A stretch of DNA of 17,943 nt from UBA1740 sp045587025 (lineage in GTDB: Bacteria > Bacillota > Clostridia > Oscillospirales > CAG-272): contig JAZNBK010000036.1 in NCBI GenBank assembly GCA_045587025.1, positions 1 through 17,943 on the forward strand. Direction: 5' to 3'. Positions 5,724 to 13,456 of this stretch are shown here, piece after piece. How positions within the stretch are numbered: the first letter of the stretch is position 1; each line of letters opens with the position of its first letter. Both the position numbers and the translations under genes were made by a program. Below the pieces are notes generated by a model. That model was not told where the DNA came from. It was given only the letters and a program-made list of their open reading frames with translations, and ran no database searches.

Positions 5724-7496
5724 TTATTCCTTAACCTCAACGATACTGATGTGTACGTCTTTTAGCTGCTTATCCTCGACAACAGAGGGCGCGCCCATCA
5801 TGATATCCTGCGCCTTCTTGTTCATCGGGAAAGGAATAATCTCTCTGATACTGTCCTCACCTGCGAGCATCATAACCATTCTATCGACACCGGGGGCGAT
5901 ACCGGCATGAGGCGGCGCTCCATAGCAGAAAGCGTTATACATTGCAGGGAATTTGGACTTCACGTCATCTTCACCCAAGCCAACCAATTCAAACGCCTTC
6001 TTCATAATTTCAGGATCGTGGTTTCTCACAGCGCCCGAGGACAGCTCGATACCGTTACATACGAGGTCGTATTGATATGCGTTAATGGCAAGCTCCTTTT
6101 CCAAATCGCCTTCTGCGTCAAGCAATGCCTGCAAAGCGCCCTGAGGCATCGAGAAGGGATTGTGACAAAATTCGAGCTTTCCGGATTCCTCACCGATTTC
6201 ATACATGGGGAAATCAACAACCCAACAGAATTCGTAACATTCCTTATTCATATGTCCCTCGCAGGAATTTCCTATTATCTTTAAGAGAGCGCCTGCGGTC
6301 TTTTGAGCTGCGAGCTTTTTACCTGCCGATATTGCGACCAAGGTATTCGGCTCGAGTTTGAGCTCTGTGATAATCTTCTCTGCCCTGTCTGCCAAAAACT
6401 TTGCAATACCGCCAACAAGCTGACCGTTTTCGTCAATCTTGAACCAGTACGCCTTATTACCCGTCTGAACCTCGACGTCTGCCATTATCTTATCTATTGC
6501 TTTTCTCGTACCTGTAAATTTATCTACGATAACGCCCTTAACCACGTTTTCGTTAAACGGCTCGAAGCCGCAATCGCCGATAAGCGCAGTAAGGTCCGTT
6601 ACCACAAGGTCGATACGAAGGTCGGGCTTGTCCGAGCCGTATTTATCCATCGCCTCGTTATAAGGGATTCTCTTGAACGGCGCCTTTGAAGCTTTATTAT
6701 AGATACCGAACTTAGAGAATACGGGGGGCAAAACGTCCTCAATTACCGCAAAGACGTCCTCCTGCCCTGCGAACGCCATTTCCATATCCAGCTGATAAAA
6801 TTCTCCGGGGGAACGGTCTGCGCGCGCATCTTCGTCACGGAAGCAGGGCGCAATCTGAAAATATCTGTCAAAGCCGGACGCCATAAGCAGCTGTTTGAAC
6901 TGCTGGGGCGCCTGAGGCAAAGCGTAAAACTTGCCGGGGTGATTTCTCGACGGAACGAGATAATCTCTCGCGCCCTCGGGCGAGGAGCTCGTGAGAATAG
7001 GGGTGGTAATCTCCAAAAAGCCCTTCTCTATCATGCTGCTGCGAAGCGCGGCAACAACGTTGCATCTCAAGATAATATTATCCTTAACCGCAGGATTTCT
7101 GAGGTCGAGATATCTGTATTTCAGACGGATATTTTCGTCTGCCTCCTTAGAATGACTTATAGCGAAGGGCAATTCGTTATAGATACATCTTCCGAGCAGT
7201 TCTATCTTTTCGGGAACTACCTCGATATCTCCTGTCGCCATATCCTTATTCTTTGAGGAGCGCTCTCTTACGACGCCCTCTACAGAAACGGTGGATTCTA
7301 TATTTATACCGTCCACGACACTCATAAGTTCTTCACTCTCTACTACGACCTGCGTCTTTCCGTAAAAATCTCTCAAAACCAAAAACGCAAGATTTTTACT
7401 TACCTTTCTGACGTTGTCGAGCCATCCGACTATCTTAACTTTTTCGTTTACGTTCTCTATTCTGAGTTCATTTAAATTGTGCGTTCTGTTCTGCAT
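5724..7496 (-). CDS. aspS: Aspartate--tRNA ligase
   Basis: The 590-residue class II synthetase charges tRNA-Asp. Domains in order are an OB-fold anticodon-binding domain (about 1-105, starting RTHNLNELR), a catalytic core with motif 2 FRDEDARADRSPGEF (219-233), a bacterial GAD insertion (about 285-410), and motif 3 with HAGIAPGVDRMVMMLAG (530-546). The SPGEFYQLDMEM form of motif 2, in place of QPEFTQID, places it in a subgroup seen in Clostridia and Alphaproteobacteria. The OB-fold position that is His or Leu in many bacterial AspRS appears to be Ser34, so tRNA-Asn discrimination cannot be judged. A GAAAGGAAA site precedes the ATG. It lies 49 nt downstream of the PFK gene. Confidence 0.97.
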   Translation of the reverse strand: MQNRTHNLNELRIENVNEKVKIVGWLDNVRKVSKNLAFLVLRDFYGKTQVVVESEELMSVVDGINIESTVSVEGVVRERSSKNKDMATGDIEVVPEKIELLGRCIYNELPFAISHSKEADENIRLKYRYLDLRNPAVKDNIILRCNVVAALRSSMIEKGFLEITTPILTSSSPEGARDYLVPSRNHPGKFYALPQAPQQFKQLLMASGFDRYFQIAPCFRDEDARADRSPGEFYQLDMEMAFAGQEDVFAVIEDVLPPVFSKFGIYNKASKAPFKRIPYNEAMDKYGSDKPDLRIDLVVTDLTALIGDCGFEPFNENVVKGVIVDKFTGTRKAIDKIMADVEVQTGNKAYWFKIDENGQLVGGIAKFLADRAEKIITELKLEPNTLVAISAGKKLAAQKTAGALLKIIGNSCEGHMNKECYEFCWVVDFPMYEIGEESGKLEFCHNPFSMPQGALQALLDAEGDLEKELAINAYQYDLVCNGIELSSGAVRNHDPEIMKKAFELVGLGEDDVKSKFPAMYNAFCYGAPPHAGIAPGVDRMVMMLAGEDSIREIIPFPMNKKAQDIMMGAPSVVEDKQLKDVHISIVEVKE

Positions 7497-7545
7497 AACA
7501 GTTTCCTTTCGCTTATACGAATTTATTTTTTTCGTCCTTTTATTC

Positions 7546-8790
7546 TTATATAACGTAATGTATAGGCAGTCCGTCCTTATATTTTACCTTCAGCTCGCCA
7601 CGGATAAGCGGCAGTAAATAGCTTACGCACTCATCGGTTACGTAGTTGCCATCTTTGTTTATAAAGCTATCTGGCACCTTTTTGATTTTATTGGCGATTT
7701 CGGCGACGGGCGAGGCGTTAAATCTTACGCTGTATCCGCCGCTTTTGATTTTTCTTCTCTTCATACATATCATTACGCCGCTTTTGCCCTTGTATGCCGC
7801 CCTGACTGCGAATTTTCCCGTATTTACAGATTCGCTTATGTCTGTCTTTGATGCGATATGAGAAGCGCAACGCTGTGAAATATTAAGCTCTACCGAGCGC
7901 ACCTTACAGCCGATTTCGTTCTTTATCGCCATTTCGAGAGCTTTTCCCGTCCCTGCGAGATACTTATGTCCAAAGACGTCTACCGCTCCGCTTTGAGCGC
8001 CCTCTCCTACGTATCTTCCATCAGAAAAACGTATTCCCTCGGATACCGCTACGACGACGTTCGGATGCTCTTCAAGCTTTTCTCTTACGTCCCTCATAAA
8101 GCTTTCCATATTAAAATCCCGTTCGGGCAGATATATAAGGTCGGGACCGTCTCCTGAAAGAAAGGCAGGAATGGATGCCGAGGTGGTGAGCCATCCGGCG
8201 TCTCTACCCATAATTTCGACTATCGTAACCGCCTTTTTAGTATATACGGCGCAGTCGCGAACTATTTCCTTTACCGTCGTTGCCACATATTTTGCGGCAG
8301 AGCCGAAGCCGGGGGTGTGGTCCGTACCGACCAAGTCATTATCTATCGTTTTCGGCACGCCGACAATTCGCATTTCATATCCGCATTTTGAAGTATAAGC
8401 AGAAAGCTTTGCCACCGTGTCCATCGAGTCGTTTCCGCCTATGTAGAAAAAGTATCTGATATCGTACTTTTTAAATATGCCCAAAAGCTTTTCATAGATA
8501 CCGTCGTCAGAATCAAGGGCGGGCAATTTTTTTCTGCACGAGCCGAGCATAGCCGCAGGCGTCTGCTCCAATAAGGTGAGGCGCTCTCTGTCGGAGAACT
8601 CCTTACACAGCTCAAATAGCCGCTCCTCGAGCAAGCCCTCTATTCCGTTTCGCATACCGTAAAGGTTTTTTATTATTCCCTTTTTGTTCAACTCGATAAC
8701 GCCCCTGATAACTCCCGAGAGGGTAGCGTTTATCGCTGCGGTAGGTCCGCCCGATTGTCCAACGACTGCATTGCCGTACAACTCACTCAT
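7546..8790 (-). CDS. Phosphofructokinase, probably pyrophosphate-dependent
   Basis: The 414-residue PfkA-superfamily enzyme carries out the phosphorylation of fructose 6-phosphate in glycolysis. Visible motifs are VVGQSGGPTAAINA at the N-terminus, YIGGNDSMDT at 117-124, PKTIDNDL at 146-153 with Asp150 and Asp152 of the active site, and EIMGRDAGWL at 193-201. ATP-using enzymes normally have GGDGS and PGTIDND here. The Asn-Asp in place of Asp-Gly and the Lys in PKTID are the known marks of pyrophosphate use, so a reversible PPi-dependent enzyme is the better call. An AAGGAG site and a perfect promoter precede it. It heads the operon with aspS and the DUF1622 gene. Confidence 0.93.
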   Translation of the reverse strand: MSELYGNAVVGQSGGPTAAINATLSGVIRGVIELNKKGIIKNLYGMRNGIEGLLEERLFELCKEFSDRERLTLLEQTPAAMLGSCRKKLPALDSDDGIYEKLLGIFKKYDIRYFFYIGGNDSMDTVAKLSAYTSKCGYEMRIVGVPKTIDNDLVGTDHTPGFGSAAKYVATTVKEIVRDCAVYTKKAVTIVEIMGRDAGWLTTSASIPAFLSGDGPDLIYLPERDFNMESFMRDVREKLEEHPNVVVAVSEGIRFSDGRYVGEGAQSGAVDVFGHKYLAGTGKALEMAIKNEIGCKVRSVELNISQRCASHIASKTDISESVNTGKFAVRAAYKGKSGVMICMKRRKIKSGGYSVRFNASPVAEIANKIKKVPDSFINKDGNYVTDECVSYLLPLIRGELKVKYKDGLPIHYVI

Positions 8791-8838
8791 TTTTATTCTC
8801 CTTCATTTGCAAGATGAAAAACGTCTTATATCCTTTAT

Positions 8839-8867
8839 ATTATATATTCTTTTTGCCGTTTTGTCAA
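8839..8867 (-). promoter_or_regulatory. Consensus promoter of the PFK-aspS-DUF1622 operon
   Basis: Minus-strand TTGACA (8867-8862), 17-bp spacer, TATAAT (8844-8839): full consensus. Start predicted near 8832, about 40 nt before the ATG. No intrinsic terminator is seen between the upstream SOD-like gene (ends 8904) and this promoter, so readthrough is possible. Confidence 0.93.
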
Positions 8868-8903
8868 CATTTGGCGCTCTTGTTTTTTTAAAATGTTTGG
8901 CAT

Positions 8904-9485
8904 TTATTCGTTTATATAGCGCTCGTAGCTTTTATGCGCGTTTTCCCAATTCGTCATATAGATACAGTCATAAAGATAACGCTCTCTGTTGTCTCCGTAT
9001 CTCTCTAAATACGCATTCTCCCACAGGGAAAAGCAAATCAGGACAGCACCGTTTGGAATTTCATAATTCGGCGTTACGATAAGCTTTATTTTTCCCCGCT
9101 CGCATATAAGCCAGATAAATCCGACGCCCCTATATTCTTTGCCTACCGTCTTAATGCGATAGCAAAGCTCCTCAAAGCTTCCGATGTCTCTTTTTATCGC
9201 CTGTGAAAGCTCTATGCTCGGTATATGTATTCCGTCCTTATGATTTTCAAGTGAGCTTATAAAGTATTCAAAGCAGAGACATGCGCGCGCATAATAGCGG
9301 ATGTCCTCGGCAAAGCTCGGGGGAAGGCGTCGTATAGTCAACAATTCCTTTGGGCTGAGCCCCCATAGCTCTCTTATACCGTCTATCGCTAAATTTAAGC
9401 CGTCCTCGTTTCTCTGCATTACCGAAAGAAACGCATCCGAGGTCAAAACCTTCGATTTTGGCAGATGATATTTTGCTTTTTGCAT
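8904..9485 (-). CDS. Superoxide-dismutase-fold protein lacking the metal ligands
   Basis: The 193-residue protein can be aligned by eye with Fe/Mn superoxide dismutases along most of its length: YHLPKSKV (6-13) with YTLPSLPY, AIKRDIGSFEELCYRI (96-111), GVGFIWLI (120-127), TPN (138-140), SLWENAYLERY (153-163) and MTNWENAHKSY (177-187). The four metal-binding positions of E. coli SodA are replaced. The first His aligns with Met23 or Val22, the second with Phe72, the Asp of DVWEH with Ser153 and its His with Asn157. The second-sphere Gln is Tyr141. It should therefore not be a normal dismutase. A GGGAG site precedes the ATG. It lies 125 nt downstream of the iron-sulfur aldo-keto reductase. Its present role is unknown. 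Confidence 0.85.
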   Translation of the reverse strand: MQKAKYHLPKSKVLTSDAFLSVMQRNEDGLNLAIDGIRELWGLSPKELLTIRRLPPSFAEDIRYYARACLCFEYFISSLENHKDGIHIPSIELSQAIKRDIGSFEELCYRIKTVGKEYRGVGFIWLICERGKIKLIVTPNYEIPNGAVLICFSLWENAYLERYGDNRERYLYDCIYMTNWENAHKSYERYINE

Positions 9486-9530
9486 AAAATTCTCCCTTCA
9501 ATATATCGTTATTACAGTATATGCGAAAAA

Positions 9531-9587
9531 GCAAAGCTCTGCCTTAAAGAAAGGGACGAAGCTCCGCAAATCTGCGAAAGCTCCGCC
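9531..9587. repeat. Three imperfect GC-rich 13-mers
   Basis: Three similar direct elements with core AAGCTC(C/T)GC occur at 9531-9543, 9556-9568 and 9574-9587, in the gap between the aldo-keto reductase stop and the SOD-like gene start. Core spacings are 25 and 20 bp. Significance is uncertain. No convincing terminator stem was found in the gap. Confidence 0.4.
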
Positions 9588-9610
9588 TGCCTTTTTATGA
9601 ATTTCCCTTT

Positions 9611-10726
9611 TTATTTCTCGATAGTTTTCGCTATAAGCTTCAAGGTATCTGCTACCTTTATATGCTGGGGGCAACTGCCCTCGCAAAGCTTACATCCGAT
9701 ACAATCTGATATCTTTCCGCCCTCGTCGGAAAGCTTTTTATAGTCCTCTCTCAATTGAGAAAATGAGCCATGCTTTCCAAGCACGTAATTGTTATATAAC
9801 CCGAAATACTCAGGAATTTGAATGTTTGAGCTGCATTTTTCTACACAATAACGGCATCCTGTGCAAGGAATAACCTTTGATTTCTTAATTTCCTCTGCAA
9901 CCTCGAGGCACACTCCTCTCTCTCCCTCGCTTAACGGCTTAAACTCCCTCATATATCCAGTATTGTCGAGAAGCTGCTCTAAATTGCTCATTCCGCTGAG
10001 AACGGTAATGACGTTTTCAAGCCCTGCCGCAAATCTGATAGCCCAAGAGGCGATAGACATATCTTTATCGAGGTCCTTCAGCATTTTTTCCGCATTTGTC
10101 GGCACAGTCGCCAGAGCGCCCCCCTTTACCGGCTCCATAACGATGACCTCTTTGCCGTGCTTTCTTGCGACCTCATAGCATTTTCTCGATTGAACGTCGG
10201 GATTTTCCCAGTCGAGATAATTTATCTGGAGCTGGACGAACTCCATTTCGGGATGCTCTGTCAGTATTTGGTCAAGAACGTCTGCTTTATCGTGAAAGGA
10301 AAAGCCGAGCTTTTTTATCTTTCCCTCTGCCTTTTTCTCGGCGAGGTAGGAAAACGCGCCGAGCTCACTATCCACCTTATACAACCTTTTAGTTACGCAG
10401 TGTAACAAATAATAATCAAAATATCCCGCCCCCGTTTTTTCCAATTGCTCTGAAAAAATACGCGGTATATCCTCCTTTTCCTTTAACAGCATGCTCGGCA
10501 TTTTCGTCGCAAGTAAAAAGGATTCTCTCGGATATCTGTCCACCAGGACTTTTTTTATTGCTCTTTCGCTTTCTCCACCATGATAAAAGTAGGCGGTATC
10601 AAAATATGTAAAGCCGTTTTCTAAATATACGTCCACCATTTTCTTCAGCTGCTCTATATCAATGCTTTTTTCATTGCTTTTGTCGAGCAGCGGTAATCTC
10701 ATACATCCGAACCCTAATTTTTTCAT
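9611..10726 (-). CDS. Aldo-keto reductase with C-terminal two-[4Fe-4S] ferredoxin domain
   Basis: The 371-residue protein has an aldo-keto reductase barrel at about 1-270 with the catalytic tetrad visible: Asp43 and Tyr48 in FDTAYFYHGGESE, Lys75 in LATKMPS, and His109 in DYYLLHC. The C-terminal domain carries two CxxCxxCxxxC clusters, Cys288/291/294/298 and Cys342/345/348/352, the second followed by Pro. This is the common anaerobe family annotated as 4Fe-4S aldo/keto reductase. Substrate and electron partner are unknown, and the clusters suggest ferredoxin-linked rather than purely NADPH chemistry. An AAAAGGA site lies 9 nt before the ATG. Upstream is an extended -10 promoter divergent from the EamA gene. 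Confidence 0.95.
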   Translation of the reverse strand: MKKLGFGCMRLPLLDKSNEKSIDIEQLKKMVDVYLENGFTYFDTAYFYHGGESERAIKKVLVDRYPRESFLLATKMPSMLLKEKEDIPRIFSEQLEKTGAGYFDYYLLHCVTKRLYKVDSELGAFSYLAEKKAEGKIKKLGFSFHDKADVLDQILTEHPEMEFVQLQINYLDWENPDVQSRKCYEVARKHGKEVIVMEPVKGGALATVPTNAEKMLKDLDKDMSIASWAIRFAAGLENVITVLSGMSNLEQLLDNTGYMREFKPLSEGERGVCLEVAEEIKKSKVIPCTGCRYCVEKCSSNIQIPEYFGLYNNYVLGKHGSFSQLREDYKKLSDEGGKISDCIGCKLCEGSCPQHIKVADTLKLIAKTIEK

Positions 10727-10755
10727 TGCCGTATGTCCTTTTCTTTTTTTATTAT

Positions 10756-10764
10756 ATTATATCA
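10756..10764 (-). promoter_or_regulatory. Extended -10 promoter of the aldo-keto reductase gene
   Basis: On minus, TATAAT (10761-10756) with TGA directly upstream (10764-10762). No good -35 is seen at 16-18 bp (ATGAAT at best). Predicted start is near 10749, a leader of about 23 nt. Confidence 0.6.
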
Positions 10765-10828
10765 TATAAATATGAATTATTCATTGCCTAAAAATTATAG
10801 AATAGTTTTTTATGCGCTGCGAAAAGCA

Positions 10829-10857
10829 TTGACTTTTTACGCAAAAAGTCCTATAAT
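10829..10857 (+). promoter_or_regulatory. Promoter of the EamA exporter gene
   Basis: TTGACT (10829-10834), a 17-bp spacer and TATAAT (10852-10857) match eleven of twelve sigma-A positions. Start predicted near 10864, giving a leader of about 40 nt with a GGGGAG site. Confidence 0.9.
10831..10850. promoter_or_regulatory. Candidate operator: perfect inverted repeat inside the exporter promoter
   Basis: GACTTTTT (10831-10838) and AAAAAGTC (10843-10850) are exact reverse complements separated by ACGC. The repeat begins inside the -35 hexamer and ends one base before the -10 hexamer, so a dimeric protein bound here would block polymerase. The cognate regulator is not identifiable in the window. 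Confidence 0.6.
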
Positions 10858-10902
10858 CAAAAAGAAAAAGCTTAATCTCTTTAATTGTTGGGGAGCAATA
10901 AC

Positions 10903-11790
10903 ATGAAGAAAAGACTGAATGCCCGTTTTATGATGATAGTTTCCATGTCAATTTTCGGCACTATCGGACTGTTCGTTCGTAATATTCACCTGCCCTCCGG
11001 AGAAATTGCGCTATACAGGGCTATTCTCGCCACTCTGTTCATCGGCGCGCTTCTTCTGGTTAAAAAGCAAAAAATTGATTTTAGAAAAATAAAGAAGGAG
11101 CTGCCTCTGCTTCTCATCTCAGGAATTGCCATGGGCTTCAACTGGATTTTGTTGTTCCAGGCGTATAATTACACTACGGTTACTCTCGCTACGCTTAGTT
11201 ATTACTTTGCTCCTGTTGTCGTCACCGTCTTGTGTCCCCTGCTCTTTAAAGAAAAAATGACATATAAGCAATGGATATGCTTTGTAATGTCAACAGTAGG
11301 TATTGTCTTAATTACGGGCCTTGGGGATATAAATTCGACAAGCAAAAATTTTATAGGTATATTGTTGGGACTCGGAGCCGCATTTCTATATGCCTCTGTC
11401 ATTTTAATTAATAAATTTATCAAGAAAACAGAGGGGCTGGACAGAACCTTTCTGCAGTTCATTTCTGCGATAATAGTCCTTTTGCCCTACGTATTATTTA
11501 CAAGCGGCGTAAACGCTGTCAACGCCACTTCTACCGAGCTTTTCTATTTGCTAATCGTCGGTTTAATACACACGGGTGTGCCCTATTGCTTATATTTTTC
11601 GGCTGTAAAGCAGCTTTCAGGGCAAAAGACGGCCATTTTAAGCTACATAGATCCACTCGTTGCCGTACTTGCTTCGGTCATAATATTGAAGGAAGAAATA
11701 TCCCTTACTCAGATTTTAGGCGGCATTTTGATTTTGGGCTTTACGTTATGGAACGAGCTTTCAATTGAAAAAACAAACGCAAAAAAATAA
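10903..11790 (+). CDS. EamA/DMT-family transporter (RhaT-type)
   Basis: The 295-residue polytopic membrane protein has about ten hydrophobic helices in two homologous halves (EamA repeats at roughly 10-135 and 150-288). Recognisable elements are SIFGTIGLFVRNI in helix 1, ALYRAILATL, a conserved APVVV segment after helix 4, LGLGAAFLYASVILINK at the second repeat, and SYIDPLVAVLASVIILKEEIS near the end. Family members export amino acids or other metabolites, and the substrate cannot be read from the sequence. The ATG at 10903 follows GGGGAG. A TTG six codons upstream overlaps that ribosome site. The gene is monocistronic, between a palindrome-containing promoter and a terminator. Confidence 0.93.
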   Translation: MKKRLNARFMMIVSMSIFGTIGLFVRNIHLPSGEIALYRAILATLFIGALLLVKKQKIDFRKIKKELPLLLISGIAMGFNWILLFQAYNYTTVTLATLSYYFAPVVVTVLCPLLFKEKMTYKQWICFVMSTVGIVLITGLGDINSTSKNFIGILLGLGAAFLYASVILINKFIKKTEGLDRTFLQFISAIIVLLPYVLFTSGVNAVNATSTELFYLLIVGLIHTGVPYCLYFSAVKQLSGQKTAILSYIDPLVAVLASVIILKEEISLTQILGGILILGFTLWNELSIEKTNAKK

Positions 11791-11806
11791 CAAAACAAAT
11801 ATTAGC

Positions 11807-11835
11807 AAAAGGACGTGCAAACAGCACGTCCTTTT
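11807..11835. terminator. Bidirectional terminator between EamA gene and PHP operon
   Basis: Stem AAAAGGACGTGC (11807-11818) pairs with 11824-11835 around an ACA-containing five-base loop. The U-rich descending arm serves the plus strand, and the A-rich ascending arm gives a U-tail on minus. Convergent genes end 16 nt away on each side. Confidence 0.9.
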
Positions 11836-11850
11836 AAAAAACGACAACAT

Positions 11851-12864
11851 TTATTTACATTCATCAAGGAAGTACATGCGTGTGTATGCCGTTTTTCCCT
11901 CTGTGTCGGTAATTTCAAGACGGAAGGGCGTATTGCTCTCGTCAATTACGAATTCACATTCCGTGAGAGTTTCTCCGTTCTCACGGATAATTCTGCTTCC
12001 GTTTCTTCCCTGAGTAACGAGATTAACGTTACAAACGGGAGTGCTTTTCATATGAAGCATTCCGTCCTCTACATACAATTGCTCAAATAACGGTCCGCTT
12101 GACGCATAGGTATCACCCCTCAAGAGCGCGTTCATAATACCGTCGTAGGACAGCTCCTCCGCCTTAATCATGTTAAAGCCGCGAAAGGAATCGCTTTGCG
12201 GATTATCAAATCCGTATGCGTTATGATTGTCGTCCGTGGCAAGCGGAATCAATCCTGGACTTTTTCTGAGCATCTGGGCATAAATCTGTGAATTGTTATC
12301 GCATACGGGCGTAGTCGTTGAAAAACCGTTATAAAGCTCTACTCCGTAAAGTCCTGATAGCTCTCCGTAATCCCGATAATCCTGCAAGGACCAATTCGGA
12401 TGATTATAATTCACGATAAAACCGTTTTCGTTTGCGGTCTTGATTATTTCATTTATACAGTCGGGCGAATATTCGTATTCGTAAAAGTCTCCCTTATAGC
12501 GTACGAACGGAATATAATCCTTCTCATTTCCAAATGCAATTTTAGGGTTAAAGCACACCTGGGCCTCTATATCACTGCTTTTCGCTATGAAATTCAAGTG
12601 ATAAGTTTTTTTGACGTTCCATTCTCGTTCTCTTTTTGAGTTCACGTGGAGCTCATAGCCCTTCAAGGCGACAAAATCCTCGTCGTTCAGGGTGGTGTGG
12701 TCTATCATAACGATATGGTCTGTAAAGGCGACGACCGAATACCCCTTTTCCTTATATCTGCGCTTAATCTCTGACGGAGAGCATTTTCCGTCAGAAAGAT
12801 TGGTATGACAATGCAAATTTGCTTTATAAAATTGTCCGTTTTCAGAAAAAAGATGCTTTTTCAT
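11851..12864 (-). CDS. PHP-domain metal-dependent hydrolase
   Basis: The 337-residue protein has a polymerase-and-histidinol-phosphatase (PHP) domain in the N-terminal 250 residues. Metal-binding motifs are present in order: LHCHTNLSDG (17-26), FTDH (47-50), Glu71 in KGYELHV, His89, NHP (154-156) and DDNH (211-214). The C-terminal 80 residues look like a small beta-rich domain seen in related PHP proteins. Relatives act on phosphate esters or nucleotide ends, and the substrate here is unknown. The ATG overlaps the Nudix stop as ATGA, with AAAGGAG about 10 nt upstream inside the Nudix gene, so translation is coupled. It is the last gene of the ABC-Nudix-PHP operon. Confidence 0.92.
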   Translation of the reverse strand: MKKHLFSENGQFYKANLHCHTNLSDGKCSPSEIKRRYKEKGYSVVAFTDHIVMIDHTTLNDEDFVALKGYELHVNSKREREWNVKKTYHLNFIAKSSDIEAQVCFNPKIAFGNEKDYIPFVRYKGDFYEYEYSPDCINEIIKTANENGFIVNYNHPNWSLQDYRDYGELSGLYGVELYNGFSTTTPVCDNNSQIYAQMLRKSPGLIPLATDDNHNAYGFDNPQSDSFRGFNMIKAEELSYDGIMNALLRGDTYASSGPLFEQLYVEDGMLHMKSTPVCNVNLVTQGRNGSRIIRENGETLTECEFVIDESNTPFRLEITDTEGKTAYTRMYFLDECK

Positions 12865-13427
12865 TTTCTCTGCTCCTTTTGCTTCATATAATATGCGCGC
12901 AAAACCGCGGCCTGTGTTTTACCGTCTGGTATCTCCCCTGCCAAAACGCTTTCAACGACCTTTTCTAAAGGAATTTTTTCGAGCTCTATAAATTCGTCCT
13001 CGTCGTAATCACATTCCCCAAAGCTCAATTCCTCTGCCAGATACATATATATTTTCTCGTCAAGAATCGCAGGAGATCCTAAATAAATTCCAAGATAGGT
13101 CATTTTACCCGCTATTGCTCCGGTTTCCTCCCTTAATTCCCTTTTTGCCGCCTCGAGAGGATCCTCGTTCGCCCCGTCGAGCTTTCCTGCGGGAATTTCG
13201 AGGAGCACCTCGTCGTTTGCATATCTGTATTGCCTTTCTAAAACAACCTCACCGCTGTCGGTAAGAGGAATAATACAGACTGCTCCGTTATGGCGCACAA
13301 TCTCTCGGCTTGCGCTTTTTCCGTTTGGAAGCTCTACGGTATCCAATTGAAGCTTAATGATTTTTCCTACAAAAATATCCTTGCTCGTCAGCTTTTTCTC
13401 TATCAACTTTTTTTCACCGTTATACAT
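12861..13427 (-). CDS. Nudix hydrolase, ADP-ribose pyrophosphatase type
   Basis: The 188-residue product has the NudF/ADPRase arrangement: an N-terminal beta region (LTSKDIFVGKIIKLQLDTVELPNG), RQYRYANDEVLLEIPAGKLD, then the Nudix box ending REL.EETGA (about 97-105). The first Nudix glycine is followed by six rather than five residues before Glu (GKLDGANE), a one-residue loop insertion. The catalytic REx(2)EE core is intact. The enzyme probably cleaves ADP-ribose or a similar nucleoside diphosphate sugar. The start is the first ATG, and the best ribosome site (AAAGGAG) is unusually far, 16 nt upstream, so initiation may be weak. It lies 29 nt after the ABC gene. Confidence 0.93.
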   Translation of the reverse strand: MYNGEKKLIEKKLTSKDIFVGKIIKLQLDTVELPNGKSASREIVRHNGAVCIIPLTDSGEVVLERQYRYANDEVLLEIPAGKLDGANEDPLEAAKRELREETGAIAGKMTYLGIYLGSPAILDEKIYMYLAEELSFGECDYDEDEFIELEKIPLEKVVESVLAGEIPDGKTQAAVLRAYYMKQKEQRK

Positions 13428-13456
13428 ATTGCTTATTAAAATTCTCCTTTAACGCC

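Noticed and set aside
7497..7545. T-box riboswitch before aspS
   Set aside because: The gap is only 49 nt and has no specifier or antiterminator features.
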